In this document: piece after piece, positions 32,078 to 43,395 of the stretch | Numbering within the stretch: position 1 is the first letter of the stretch | How the letters are laid out: every line of letters starts with the position of its first letter | Assembly (NCBI RefSeq): GCF_000282135.1 | Contig: NZ_AKJW01000017.1 | Span: 1-53,282 of the forward strand | DNA: 53,282 nt | Direction: 5' to 3' | DNA from: Herbaspirillum sp. CF444 | GTDB taxonomy: Bacteria; Pseudomonadota; Gammaproteobacteria; Burkholderiales; Burkholderiaceae_D | Position numbers and translations under genes: made by a program | Notes under the pieces: generated by a model | The model's database searches: none | Told to the model about the DNA's origin: nothing | What the model saw: the letters and a program-made list of their open reading frames with translations, nothing else

Positions 32078-32122
32078 CTGGATTTTAAACACCAGGCCCA
32101 ATATGAATAAGGAGGGCTTTGC

Positions 32123-32677
32123 ATGTCGACACCTAAAATGCGGCAAGAACTCAAGCGCTTGTTGCTCGACACGGCAAGCGGCGGAAGCAGGCAATTGACG
32201 GAAGTCGAGACGGATCTGGTACAGACCAACATCTTGCTCGGCGAAGCCATCGAAAAGCTGGGATCCAGCTTCATGGAATTGCACACCGCCGTACTCGCGC
32301 AACAAAAAGAACTCGAAGTCATCATGGCCGGCAAGGGTAGCTTGTCCGCTGACGATGTCGGCCGCCTCAAGGTGATGCAGGACGAGATTACCGCGCATGT
32401 CAACGCGGCAGTCACCGGCCTGCAATTCCAGGACATGACCAGCCAACTGCTGGAGCGGATCGTGCGTCGGGTCATCGGTTTGCGCGATGCCCTGGGCGTA
32501 TTGAGCGCCAACAGCTTTGAAATCACTCCGGATGGTTCGCAATCGATCGAGGACCTGGAGGGCCTGCTGAAGAATACCGTCGAGTCCATGGAAGAGCGGC
32601 TCACCGCCCTTGAAAACGGCTTGTGGAAAACAGTACGGCAAACACGGATGGAGAGCGGCGATATCGAATTGTTCTGA
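32123..32677 (+). CDS. CheZ-like chemotaxis-associated protein
   Basis: 184 residues, mostly helical. The segment AAVTGLQFQDMTSQLLERI resembles the CheZ catalytic-helix motif in which a Gln in DFQDLT dephosphorylates CheY. The C-terminus ends ESGDIELF, an acidic-hydrophobic tail of the kind CheZ uses to bind CheY. The long four-helix core (about 30-150) fits. It lies between motB and cheY, where a CheY phosphatase would be useful, but full-length similarity to CheZ is weak, so the assignment is cautious. GGAGG precedes ATG 32123. Confidence 0.6.
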   Translation: MSTPKMRQELKRLLLDTASGGSRQLTEVETDLVQTNILLGEAIEKLGSSFMELHTAVLAQQKELEVIMAGKGSLSADDVGRLKVMQDEITAHVNAAVTGLQFQDMTSQLLERIVRRVIGLRDALGVLSANSFEITPDGSQSIEDLEGLLKNTVESMEERLTALENGLWKTVRQTRMESGDIELF

Positions 32678-32740
32678 TGCGACGCCGCCTCAATCTGCAG
32701 ATTCGGCAAGGTCCACTGGTGATCTGGGAAGCAAGCTGAA

Positions 32741-32770
32741 TTTACACGTGTGATAGTAATTTTTGATAAT
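32741..32770 (+). promoter_or_regulatory. Putative sigma-70-type promoter for cheY-cheA-cheW
   Basis: TTTACA (32741-32746) and GATAAT (32765-32770) match the -35 and -10 consensus at five of six positions each, with an 18-nt spacer. They lie 60-90 nt upstream of the cheY start. Confidence 0.45.
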
Positions 32771-32829
32771 GGATGCGGCATAATGAGTTGGACAAACTCA
32801 GACCCGTAAACAAAGAACAGGGAGTAAAA

Positions 32830-33195
32830 ATGTCTAAAACAATTCTTGCGGTAGACGACTCGGGATCATTGCGCCAGATGGTGGTGTTCAGCCTGAAGGC
32901 AGCCGGTTATCAGGTTACCGAAGCGGTAGACGGGCAAGATGCGCTGGACAAAGCGAAGCTGCAGACATTCGATCTGGTGTTGACCGATCAGAATATGCCG
33001 CGCATGGATGGCCTGACGCTGATTCGTTCCTTGCGCGCGCTGACCAGTTATCAACGCGTGCCCATCCTCATGCTGACCACGGAGTTCAGCGACGAAATGA
33101 AAGCCAAGGGCAAGGCTGCCGGCGCCAATGGTTGGCTGGTGAAGCCTTTCGATCCGCAGCGTTTGACGGAAGTGGTTAAAAAAGTCATCGGCTAG
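32830..33195 (+). CDS. cheY: CheY-type response regulator
   Basis: 121 residues, a single receiver domain. Acidic pocket Asp9-Asp10 (AVDDSG), phosphoacceptor Asp53 (LTDQNMP), switch Thr83/Thr84 (MLTTE) and Lys105 (LVKPF) are all present. The position of the E. coli switch Tyr106 is Trp102 (ANGWLVKPF), as in many CheY-like proteins linked to non-enteric systems. It is phosphorylated by CheA and binds the flagellar switch. The start ATG 32830 has GGAG upstream. cheA follows 55 nt later. Confidence 0.88.
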   Translation: MSKTILAVDDSGSLRQMVVFSLKAAGYQVTEAVDGQDALDKAKLQTFDLVLTDQNMPRMDGLTLIRSLRALTSYQRVPILMLTTEFSDEMKAKGKAAGANGWLVKPFDPQRLTEVVKKVIG

Positions 33196-33250
33196 TGTCA
33201 ATAATCAACGATAAAAAATACACCTAAAGCATCTATGACGGAGCCCAATC

Positions 33251-35380
33251 ATGACCATTGATATGAGCCAGTTTTTCCAGGTGTTTTTCGACGAGGCCGA
33301 GGAAGGTCTTGCCGAAATGGAAAAGCTTTTGCTGGCCGTTAATGTGTCGGATCCCGACGACGAAGATCTGAATGCGATCTTTCGTGCGGCCCATTCGATC
33401 AAGGGTGGATCGGCTACGTTTGGCCTGACCGACATTACCGAAGTTACACACGTACTCGAATCCTTGCTGGATCGCATTCGCCAGGGGCAGATGGCGTTGA
33501 CCAGCCAGCATGTCGACGCTTTTCTGGCGGCAAAAGATATTCTGAAATCCATGCTTGACGGTCACCGCCATGGTGCGACCGTTGATTTGGACGCTGTCGC
33601 CGATGTCCGGATGCTGTTGCAATCCTTGTCCGAGGGCGCCGGTAAAAAAGCTGCTGCACCGCAGGCGCTGGTCGGCCCGGGTGGCGTGAGCCGTTATCGC
33701 ATTGAACTGCCGCAGTTGGCCGAGCGCGAACTCGAAGCGTTGCAGCAAGAGCTGGGCTTGCTCGGGAAAATCGAGAAAGCAGATGCAGAAGAAGGGCGTT
33801 GCGTCTTCATCCTGGATACCGCCAAAGGCGCTGACAGCATCCATGAAATTTGCTCCTTCCTCGTGAGCGCCGATGACCTGAAGATTTCTCAGGCCGTTGC
33901 CGCCCGCTCCAAGGAAGAAGAGCAGGGATACGGATTCTTTGCGCCGTTCGTGCCGCAGGATGCAACCGATGAAGAGCGCGGTTATGGTTTCTTCGCGCCG
34001 TTCGTGCCGGTAAACGCGACCGACAAGGAGCGTGGTTACGGTTTCTTCGAGCCATTCGTACCGCAGGGCGATATCGAGCAGGCCAAGCAGGCGGCTGAAG
34101 CTGCGGCAGCCGATCATGACGAACCGCCCGCATTGGCCGTGACGGAACATGCCGGCGAAAAGAAGGCCAAGGGCGAGAAGCCCGCAGTCCATGAATCGTC
34201 GTCCATTCGTGTCGGTATTGAGAAGGTCGATCAGCTCATCAATCTCGTCGGCGAACTGGTGATTACGCAGGCGATGATTGAGCAACGCACCGGAACGCTC
34301 GATCCGATGCTGCACGAACATCTGCTCAACAGCGTCAGCCAGCTCACGCGCAATACCCGCGATCTGCAGGAATCCGTCATGTCGATTCGCATGATGCCGA
34401 TGGATTATGTGTTCTCGCGCTTCCCGCGCATGGTGCGCGATCTGGCAGCAAAGCTGAACAAGCGCGTCGAGTTCGTTACTCACGGTGCGGCAACCGAATT
34501 GGATAAGGGACTGATTGAGCGGATTGTTGATCCTTTGACCCACTTGGTGCGCAACAGCATCGATCACGGTATCGAAATTCCTGAGACGCGTCTTGCGGCC
34601 GGCAAGTCGGATTACGGAACGCTATCGTTGTCGGCCGAGCATCAGGGGGGAAACATCATCATCGAAGTCACCGATGACGGCGGCGGTTTGAACCGCGAGC
34701 GGATTCTGGCCAAGGCCAAACAGCAGGGTATGGCTGTGTCGGACAATCTCAGCGACAGCGACGTCTGGCAATTGATTTTTGAGCCTGGTTTTTCGACTGC
34801 CGAGCAGGTGACGGATGTTTCCGGTCGCGGCGTCGGCATGGATGTGGTCAAGCGCAATATTCTGGCCATGGGCGGCGCTGTCGATATTCGTTCCAGCAAG
34901 GGGTTCGGTACGACAATTTCGATTTCCCTGCCGTTGACCCTGGCGATTCTGGACGGCATGTCGATTCGCATCGGTCACGAAATTTATATCTTGCCGCTTG
35001 GCTATGTGGTCGAGTCGTTGCAGCCGGCAACGCAAGACGTCAAGGAAATCAGCGGGCAGGGCAAAGTCATCAAAGTCCGTGGCGAGTATTTGCCACTGCT
35101 GCCGCTGTATCAGATTTTCAATATTGAATCGACTTTTACCGACCCATCCCAGGGTTTGGTGGTCATTCTGGAATCCGATGGCAAGAAAGCTGCATTATTC
35201 GTCGATGATTTGATTGGCCAGCAGCAAATTGTTGTCAAGAACCTGGAATCCAATTATCGTAAGGTAGCAGGGATTTCTGGTGCTACTATTCTGGGTGACG
35301 GCGGTGTAGCCTTAATCATAGATGTTGCCGCTTTGCTACGATCCAGTCGGCAGCTGAGCGATGAATCCGTATTTTCCTGA
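33251..35380 (+). CDS. cheA: Chemotaxis histidine kinase CheA
   Basis: 709 residues. P1 phosphotransfer domain with His48 in FRAAHSIKGGSATFG; a P2-like domain near 145-215 (RYRIELPQLAERELEALQQE); a linker containing three 18-residue repeats (226-271, listed separately); P3 dimerisation helices from about 317 (SSIRVGIEKVDQLINLVGEL); P4 kinase domain with N box HLVRNSIDHGIE, G1 DDGGGL and GRGVGMDVVKRNI; and a C-terminal P5 CheW-like domain (MSIRIGHEIYILPLGYVVES). It phosphorylates CheY in the receptor array. cheW starts 22 nt after its stop. Confidence 0.96.
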   Translation: MTIDMSQFFQVFFDEAEEGLAEMEKLLLAVNVSDPDDEDLNAIFRAAHSIKGGSATFGLTDITEVTHVLESLLDRIRQGQMALTSQHVDAFLAAKDILKSMLDGHRHGATVDLDAVADVRMLLQSLSEGAGKKAAAPQALVGPGGVSRYRIELPQLAERELEALQQELGLLGKIEKADAEEGRCVFILDTAKGADSIHEICSFLVSADDLKISQAVAARSKEEEQGYGFFAPFVPQDATDEERGYGFFAPFVPVNATDKERGYGFFEPFVPQGDIEQAKQAAEAAAADHDEPPALAVTEHAGEKKAKGEKPAVHESSSIRVGIEKVDQLINLVGELVITQAMIEQRTGTLDPMLHEHLLNSVSQLTRNTRDLQESVMSIRMMPMDYVFSRFPRMVRDLAAKLNKRVEFVTHGAATELDKGLIERIVDPLTHLVRNSIDHGIEIPETRLAAGKSDYGTLSLSAEHQGGNIIIEVTDDGGGLNRERILAKAKQQGMAVSDNLSDSDVWQLIFEPGFSTAEQVTDVSGRGVGMDVVKRNILAMGGAVDIRSSKGFGTTISISLPLTLAILDGMSIRIGHEIYILPLGYVVESLQPATQDVKEISGQGKVIKVRGEYLPLLPLYQIFNIESTFTDPSQGLVVILESDGKKAALFVDDLIGQQQIVVKNLESNYRKVAGISGATILGDGGVALIIDVAALLRSSRQLSDESVFS
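33926..34063 (+). repeat. Three in-frame 18-residue repeats in the CheA linker
   Basis: Residues 226-235, 244-253 and 262-271 of CheA read GYGFFAPFVP, GYGFFAPFVP and GYGFFEPFVP, an exact period of 18 residues (54 bp). The acidic spacers are QDATDEER and VNATDKER. The DNA copies differ at synonymous sites, so the repeat is kept by selection at the protein level or is old. It lies in the flexible segment between P2 and P3. Confidence 0.9.
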
Positions 35381-35402
35381 TTTTTTATAAGGGCCATTTA
35401 TC

Positions 35403-35909
35403 ATGTCAGACAACATGTCGAAAACAATTTCCGGCTTTGGCGAAAAAGCCGACAGCGCAGGAAATGAATTCCTCGCCTTTACCTTGGGCAAGGAAGAATA
35501 CGGTATTGATATCCTGAAGGTTCAGGAAATTCGTGGTTACGAGGCCGTGACCCGCATTGCCAACTCGCCGGATTTCATCAAGGGTGTCGTCAATCTGCGC
35601 GGCATCATTGTTCCTATCGTCGACATGCGCATCAAGTTCCAGTTGGGCGAACCGACTTACGACCAATTCACCGTCGTGATCATCCTGAACATCTCCGGCC
35701 GCGTGGTCGGCATGGTGGTGGACAGCGTTTCCGACGTGATCACCCTGTCGCCTGAGCAAATCAAGCCGGCGCCTGAGATGGGCACCACATTTGACTCCGA
35801 CTACCTGATCGGTCTGGGCACACTGGATGAGCGCATGCTGATCCTGGTCGATATCGACAAGCTGATGTCCAGCGCCGATATGGGCCTGATCGAGAAGCTG
35901 GCAGCCTAA
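35403..35909 (+). CDS. cheW: Chemotaxis coupling protein CheW
   Basis: 168 residues with a short N-terminal extension of about 20. The double beta-barrel CheW domain shows [38 protein letters not shown] and [20 protein letters not shown]. It links CheA and the chemoreceptors in the signalling array. It is the last gene of the chemotaxis cluster here: cheR, cheB and cheD are not present, and a strong terminator follows. Confidence 0.96.
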   Translation: MSDNMSKTISGFGEKADSAGNEFLAFTLGKEEYGIDILKVQEIRGYEAVTRIANSPDFIKGVVNLRGIIVPIVDMRIKFQLGEPTYDQFTVVIILNISGRVVGMVVDSVSDVITLSPEQIKPAPEMGTTFDSDYLIGLGTLDERMLILVDIDKLMSSADMGLIEKLAA

Positions 35910-35935
35910 GCACCAGCCAACGTACGGCTCAGAAA

Positions 35936-35982
35936 TACGGGCACATGCCGCATGGCTCTGCGGTGTGTGCCCGTATTTTTTT
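35936..35982 (+). terminator. Rho-independent terminator of the chemotaxis operon
   Basis: A long stem (tacgggcacatgccgca with tgcggtgtgtgcccgta, one mismatch region) around a TGGCTC loop is followed by seven T. It begins 27 nt after the cheW stop. Confidence 0.88.
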
Positions 35983-36091
35983 GTGGAGCGGGAATGGCGG
36001 GCTCCGGGAGCTCTGACGAAGGGCGAGGTTTCAGGCTAACGGCCGACATGCGCAATGGATGACGCATATCGGTCGAATGAAGCAGATGGAT

Positions 36092-37318
36092 TTAATGGAA
36101 GTGTTCTGTCGACGCAGGCGCATCTTCCGGCATTTCCGCGTGCACCAGATCGCCATCGGGCGCCGGGAACAAGGGCGTGCCGCAATCATCGCAGAACTCC
36201 ATTGTGTAGCGTTCCGCATGCAGCTTGATGTGGACGATGCCGCACTCGCGCAAGACCTCCAGAATCTCTTCTATCGGCGTTTTGGCGCTATCCGGAGCGG
36301 ATAAGTCGCGCACTTCGTCGCCGTCTTCCTGCTCGTACAGCGGCCATACAATGCCGTAGACGATACCGTCGTCGTCGCCAAGGTTGAATCCGATGCGATA
36401 CTCATCGATCTGGCCATTGATGTTTTCGCAGAAGCTGCCGATGTTGGCATGCAGCTCCGACGAGGCGACGCCCAGTGTCTGGGTGAGGTAGTGATCGGCG
36501 GCGCGGATCGCGGCAGGGCGGATGCGTTTGTCGGCTTCGCGGCAGGCGAAATAATAAGGTTGAGGCAGCAACAACTCCACATTGCAGCCTGGCAGAAAGC
36601 GCGTCAGCAGCGGCGTTGCCTGAGTCGTCCAGGCTTTGAGCGCAGCGGCTTTCTCGTGGATGACCGAAGCTTGCTCGTCCATCTGCCAGCGGAACAGCGG
36701 GGCGCCGGTCGGCACGGCCACTGCAGCAATCATGTAGCGGGTATCGGCCAGGAAGGGGGCGGTCGGCGTTTGTTCCAGCGCGAGCTGGGGCTGGCTTTGC
36801 TTGAGGGCGGCCTGGCCCATGCGCTGGGTCAGCGCGAAGACGTCGGCGTGATGGCGCGGCAATTGCTCGATGGCATACAAGGTCGGCGCCAGTGCCAGAT
36901 GGACGTTGTCCGCCAGAACGTGGGCATGCAGGTGTGCGAACAGGCCGTTGCGCACATCGGCCGGCAGGTTGCCGGAGGCGATACTGAAGCGCGTCCAGGC
37001 CAGTGCCGGCAGCGCCAGCAATTGCACGCTATAGAGTTTGCCATCATATTCGAGCGCGCATGCTTCGCTGTTGGCTTCAACAGCCTCGACCAGCACGTCG
37101 TAGGCTTCCAGGTCGGATTTGAACAGATGGTCCAGCGCGGCATCGATCATGCCTTGATGCGCGCTTTTCAGTTGTTTGTGCAGCAGCAGATCGAGGGATC
37201 GCTCCCAAGCTCTTTCTTCCAGGCGACTGGTGGAGCCGGCGACCGCTTGTGATGAATTGACCAGGCGCTGACTTTCAGCGGACAACCTGGAGGAGGAACG
37301 TTTGGCGGGGCGGCGCAT
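36092..37318 (-). CDS. DUF2863 family protein
   Basis: 408 residues with no signal peptide or membrane segment. The sequence matches the betaproteobacterial DUF2863 family: a basic start, RAWERSLDLLLHKQLKSAHQ, and LYSVQLLALPALAWTRFSIA. A C-terminal FCDDCGTPLFPAPDGD with a CxxC pair may bind a metal. Function unknown. It is convergent with cheW and lies downstream of acnA on the same strand, but a terminator stands between it and acnA, so it has its own promoter. Confidence 0.75.
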   Translation of the reverse strand: MRRPAKRSSSRLSAESQRLVNSSQAVAGSTSRLEERAWERSLDLLLHKQLKSAHQGMIDAALDHLFKSDLEAYDVLVEAVEANSEACALEYDGKLYSVQLLALPALAWTRFSIASGNLPADVRNGLFAHLHAHVLADNVHLALAPTLYAIEQLPRHHADVFALTQRMGQAALKQSQPQLALEQTPTAPFLADTRYMIAAVAVPTGAPLFRWQMDEQASVIHEKAAALKAWTTQATPLLTRFLPGCNVELLLPQPYYFACREADKRIRPAAIRAADHYLTQTLGVASSELHANIGSFCENINGQIDEYRIGFNLGDDDGIVYGIVWPLYEQEDGDEVRDLSAPDSAKTPIEEILEVLRECGIVHIKLHAERYTMEFCDDCGTPLFPAPDGDLVHAEMPEDAPASTEHFH

Positions 37319-37445
37319 GATGAAATATCGACAATCAAATGGTAGGAATCCCTATTGTAGTTGATTCGACATCGCCTCGGGGATTGCCGTCCGGCATGTA
37401 CTTTTTCCAACCTCGGGAAGAGGCTGCTCAATGTGTTCGGACAAT

Positions 37446-37476
37446 GAAAAACGCCGGTCGAAACCGGCGTTTTTTG
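37446..37476. terminator. Terminator downstream of acnA
   Basis: Perfect 9-bp stem aacgccggt (37450-37458) and accggcgtt (37463-37471) with a CGAA loop, A-run before and T-run after, so it can work in both directions. It is oriented to end acnA transcription on the minus strand, 59 nt after the stop. Confidence 0.88.
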
Positions 37477-37534
37477 TTTCCTGCACACCCCGCGCGAGGC
37501 GGGGCGATTTTGCTGGTAGCTTGCTGGCGGCCTC

Positions 37535-40228
<2,694 letters not shown>

Positions 40229-40362
40229 GGCCTCTTCTCCTTAGATTACGGATGGTATAAGTGTTTGCTTGTGCTGCGAAACCAGCGAAACCAGGTTGCG
40301 CAGCTAATACGGGACTGCTTTACTAAATGGATTCGTGCTGAATCCTGATACCTGTTTGCTGC

Positions 40363-40869
40363 TTAGCTCTTCGGTGCCGCTGCTGCCGGCGCCTGAGCCG
40401 TCGGCAGTTCTACGTTCTTGCATTCGTTCGCCAGTTGCTGACCCTTTTTGGAGTCCAGCAGGATGCCCTTGGCAGGGATGCCGATCCAGACCAGGCCGAC
40501 CTTGCGGTTTTCAAAACGGTTGGCGCCGGTGGTGGTCACGACGCGGGTCAGGCGGTTGATGCGCTTGTTCCAGCGAATGGCGATGTGCTTGTCGTCATCG
40601 TCGTTCTTGTAGATGGTCAGCTTGTTGCCCATTTCGCAGCTGAAATCAGCCGACTTGGTGCCGCCGATTTCCGGTTCGTTTTCATCGTCGTCCATATCGG
40701 AGGACAACGGCATTTTTTCAACAGGTGCGGCAGCAGCCTTGGCAGGTGTTTTCTTCTTGACGGTCTTTTTTTCTTTTGTCGTGGTCGTTGCTGTTTCGGC
40801 GAATGCTTGCGGCATGCCGACGGCGAAGAGGGCGCTTGCGAGTGTCAGGGCGGTCAGGTATTTTTTCAT
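40363..40869 (-). CDS. Exported MliC-like (lysozyme inhibitor-like) protein
   Basis: 168 residues. A Sec signal peptide (MKKYLTALTLASALFAVGMP) with cleavage after AFA is followed by a Lys/Ala-rich and acidic linker (about 25-70). The C-terminal domain resembles MliC/PliC periplasmic lysozyme inhibitors: FSCEMGNKLTIYKN at its start, the VVTTTGANRFENRKVGLVWIG stretch around the inhibitory loop, and a final Cys (LANECKN) that can pair with the first. The mature part has no lipobox Cys. Function by family resemblance only. The gap to acnA downstream is 134 nt with no terminator seen. Confidence 0.6.
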   Translation of the reverse strand: MKKYLTALTLASALFAVGMPQAFAETATTTTKEKKTVKKKTPAKAAAAPVEKMPLSSDMDDDENEPEIGGTKSADFSCEMGNKLTIYKNDDDDKHIAIRWNKRINRLTRVVTTTGANRFENRKVGLVWIGIPAKGILLDSKKGQQLANECKNVELPTAQAPAAAAPKS

Positions 40870-40886
40870 CGTGCGTCGATCAATGT

Positions 40887-41912
40887 TCAATGTTGCAGGG
40901 TGGTTGAAATCGGAGTGGTCGTTGCCGCTGTTCTGGTCTCTGCAAACCAGTCCGCAACTGCCGCGGGTAAGGCAGCGCCGCCGGCATGACCGCGCTGCAG
41001 GATGCTCCAGTAATAACGATAACTTGCGCGGTCGTGCAGTGTGCCGTCGTGTTGAATCGGTCCCCATTGCACGTCCCTGGCTTTAAGCAGGATTTGTGCC
41101 GCTTCGCCGATTTCATCGTCGGCCGGGGACAGGGTTTGCACGATCGCCTTGATCTGGTTCGGATGGATGCTCCACATCCGGGTGTAACCGAATTCGTGCG
41201 CCGCACGGCCGGCGTCGTTCGTGACCACGGCGGCATCCTTGATGTCGGTGGTGACGTTATGCGACGGCACTTTGCCGTGTGCATGGCAGGCGGCGGAAAT
41301 TTCCAGTTTGGCGCGCGCCACCAGCGGGTGCGTGAACTGGCCGGGCGAGCGCATCGCCGCGCTCGGGATCGCACCGTAGTGCGCCGACACGAAATCCATC
41401 ACGCCGAAGGACAGCGACTCGACTTGCGGCAGCGCTGCGATCCGGTGCACGTCTTCCAGGGCGCCGTGGGTCTCGATCAGCACATGCAGCGGCGGCGTAC
41501 GGCGGCCGGCTTCGCCGGTGTGGCGGGAAATGGTGGCGATGGCACGTTGCACGTCGGCCAGACCGTCCGCCTTGGGCAGCATCAGGTAAGCCAGTCGCGA
41601 CGCAGCGCTAGCGCAGATCGTCGCGACATCTTGTTCGAAAAAGGGGCTGGTGACGTCATGCACGCGGGCGCCGATGCGGTCGAAGCGATTGTCGTCGCCG
41701 GCGATCAGGGCGCCCACCAGTTGCGCGTGCCCGGCTTCGTTGCCGGCGCTGGCGCCGTCTTCGCAGTCGAGGGTGATATCAAAAATCGGGCCGAGCTCTT
41801 GTTGCAGGGCAATCGACTTGCGCATCAGCTTTTCAGAGCCGGCGTAATGATCGCAGACCGGTATCGAGACCGGTTGTCGGGTGCCTGGGAACAAGACCTG
41901 GGTGGGATGCAT
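40887..41912 (-). CDS. HpcH/HpaI aldolase / citrate lyase beta-subunit family protein
   Basis: 341 residues, CitE-like TIM barrel. ITLDCEDGAS has the acidic residues that bind Mg with substrate, VHVLIETHGAL-type strand PLHVLIETHGALEDVHRIA follows, and LSFGVMDFVSAH and MWSIHPNQIKAIVQ close the barrel. Relatives cleave malyl-CoA, citramalyl-CoA or citryl-CoA. The adjacent TCA-cycle genes fit a malyl-CoA-type lyase but do not prove it. It is 17 nt upstream of the MliC-like gene on the same strand and 68 nt downstream of mdh, with a GC-rich hairpin in that gap. Confidence 0.8.
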   Translation of the reverse strand: MHPTQVLFPGTRQPVSIPVCDHYAGSEKLMRKSIALQQELGPIFDITLDCEDGASAGNEAGHAQLVGALIAGDDNRFDRIGARVHDVTSPFFEQDVATICASAASRLAYLMLPKADGLADVQRAIATISRHTGEAGRRTPPLHVLIETHGALEDVHRIAALPQVESLSFGVMDFVSAHYGAIPSAAMRSPGQFTHPLVARAKLEISAACHAHGKVPSHNVTTDIKDAAVVTNDAGRAAHEFGYTRMWSIHPNQIKAIVQTLSPADDEIGEAAQILLKARDVQWGPIQHDGTLHDRASYRYYWSILQRGHAGGAALPAAVADWFAETRTAATTTPISTTLQH

Positions 41913-41943
41913 TGCTGCTGAATTCCGAATGTATGCAAAATTT

Positions 41944-41971
41944 ACGCGGCGGCTGCATGAGCCCGCCGCGT
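41944..41971 (-). terminator. Putative terminator or attenuator after mdh
   Basis: 9-bp stem acgcggcgg (41944-41952) and ccgccgcgt (41963-41971), followed on the minus strand by only a short AAATTTT tract. It begins 10 nt after the mdh stop. The weak T-run suggests partial rather than full termination. Confidence 0.5.
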
Positions 41972-41980
41972 GCTGGTCAA

Positions 41981-42970
41981 TTAGCCGACCAGGTGTTTGA
42001 CGCCTTCACGCTCTTCCGACAATTCCTTGAGCGTGATGTTGATGCGCTCTTGGGAGAATTCGTCGATTTCGAGGCCTTGGACGATCTTGTATTCGCCGTT
42101 CTCGGTGGTGACCGGGAAGCCGAACATGGTGCCTTCAGGGATGCCGTAGGAACCGTCCGATGGAACGCCCATGGTGGTCCACTTGCCGTTGGTGCCGAGG
42201 ATCCAGTCATGCACGTGATCGATCGCTGCATTGGCTGCCGAAGCTGCCGAGGACAGGCCGCGTGCTTCGATGATCGCCGCGCCGCGCTTGCCGACTGTCG
42301 GCAGGAAGGTGTCCTTGTTCCAGACCTGATCGTTGATCAGATCCTTGACCGGCTTGCCGTCTGCAGTCGCGAAACGGTAGTCGGCGTACATGGTCGGCGA
42401 GTGGTTGCCCCAGACGCACAGCTTTTCGATGGCCGAAACCGGTTGGCCGATCTTGGCTGCAACTTGCGACAGCGCGCGGTTGTGGTCCAGGCGCAGCATG
42501 GCGGTGAAGTTCTTGGCCGGCAGATTCGGCGCCGACTTCATGGCGATGTAAGCATTGGTGTTGGCTGGATTGCCGACCACCAGAACCTTGACGTCGCGCG
42601 AAGCAACTGCATCCAGCGCCTTGCCTTGCACGGTGAAGATTTGTGCGTTGGCTTCCAGCAGGTCCTTGCGTTCCATGCCTGGACCGCGTGGGCGGGCGCC
42701 AACCAGCAGGGCGATGTCGGCATCCTTGAATGCTGTCATCGGGTCGCTGTGCGCGGTCACGCCGGCCAGCAACGGGAATGCACAGTCATCGATTTCCATG
42801 ATGACGCCCTTGAGGGCCTTTTGCGCCTTTTCATCCGGGATTTCCAGCAATTGCAGGATCACCGGCTGGTCTTTGCCGAGCAGGTCGCCGTTGGCAATGC
42901 GGAAGAGAAGGGAGTAACCGATTTGACCGGCGGCGCCGGTAACGGCAACACGCTTGGGGGCTTTAGCCAT
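41981..42970 (-). CDS. mdh: Malate dehydrogenase
   Basis: 329 residues, of the two-domain cytosolic-type bacterial [21 protein letters not shown] is the NAD loop with first helix; [15 protein letters not shown] is the mobile active-site loop with catalytic arginines; [13 protein letters not shown] and LRLDHNRA (substrate Arg and Asp) and [14 protein letters not shown] with the catalytic His follow. It oxidises malate to oxaloacetate. The start ATG 42970 has GGAGA upstream. It is divergent from gntR over a 425-base region holding likely shared regulation. Confidence 0.97.
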   Translation of the reverse strand: MAKAPKRVAVTGAAGQIGYSLLFRIANGDLLGKDQPVILQLLEIPDEKAQKALKGVIMEIDDCAFPLLAGVTAHSDPMTAFKDADIALLVGARPRGPGMERKDLLEANAQIFTVQGKALDAVASRDVKVLVVGNPANTNAYIAMKSAPNLPAKNFTAMLRLDHNRALSQVAAKIGQPVSAIEKLCVWGNHSPTMYADYRFATADGKPVKDLINDQVWNKDTFLPTVGKRGAAIIEARGLSSAASAANAAIDHVHDWILGTNGKWTTMGVPSDGSYGIPEGTMFGFPVTTENGEYKIVQGLEIDEFSQERINITLKELSEEREGVKHLVG

Positions 42971-43098
42971 GTTGAATCTCCAAAGTGGTGATAGAAAGCG
43001 TTTAATGCTGCTATGAAGCCTTGAACGGAGCCGAACTTCTTAATGCGGCCATCTCAGGACTTCTTGTCGGCATCCCGGAAGACGCCGGCAATTACTTC

Positions 43099-43127
43099 GT
43101 ATTCTTATAGAGACTGTAATCATACCG
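43099..43127 (-). promoter_or_regulatory. Possible mdh promoter with operator-like half site
   Basis: On the minus strand TATAAG is preceded 16 nt upstream by TCGACG (four of six -35 positions). The -10 sequence ctctataagaat resembles one arm of the tATAAGAca palindrome before gntR, so the GntR regulator could bind here as well. Weak evidence. Confidence 0.3.
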
Positions 43128-43320
43128 TCGAAAAGCGCACGTGGTCAGCTTGTTTTGCCGATTTTCAGCAGAGGCCGGGCAATGCAAATCGCGCCGGTGT
43201 TGCGCGCGTCAATGCAAGTGCGGGGCGATCTGTTGATGCATGTGTTTGTTCGGGGTGTACTCGTCGCCGAATATGCCCGCGAGTGTAGGCTTGCCCGAGT
43301 GGTGTGTCAATCACTATCTT

Positions 43321-43338
43321 ATGTCTTATATAAGACAT
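43321..43338. promoter_or_regulatory. Perfect 18-bp palindrome, likely GntR operator
   Basis: atgtcttatataagacat (43321-43338) equals its own reverse complement. Further TCTTAT copies flank it at 43317-43322 and 43338-43343. The size and two-fold symmetry fit a GntR/HutC-family dimer site, and it lies between the candidate promoter and start of the gntR gene, a position suited to autorepression. Confidence 0.6.
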
Positions 43339-43395
43339 CTTATTGAATAGTTTTTGCTGGACGAGAGTAGGGTTTTTGTGGTCCAATTTGAGGTT

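Larger units (their letters stand above)
42971..43395. other. Divergent mdh/gntR control region
   Basis: 425 bases without a gene. It contains an mdh-directed promoter candidate (43099-43127) and an 18-bp palindrome (43321-43338) 57 nt before the gntR start. A possible gntR promoter is TTGCCC (43291-43296) with TATCTT 18 nt later, just ahead of the palindrome. The middle (43150-43290) shows nothing recognised. Confidence 0.6.
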
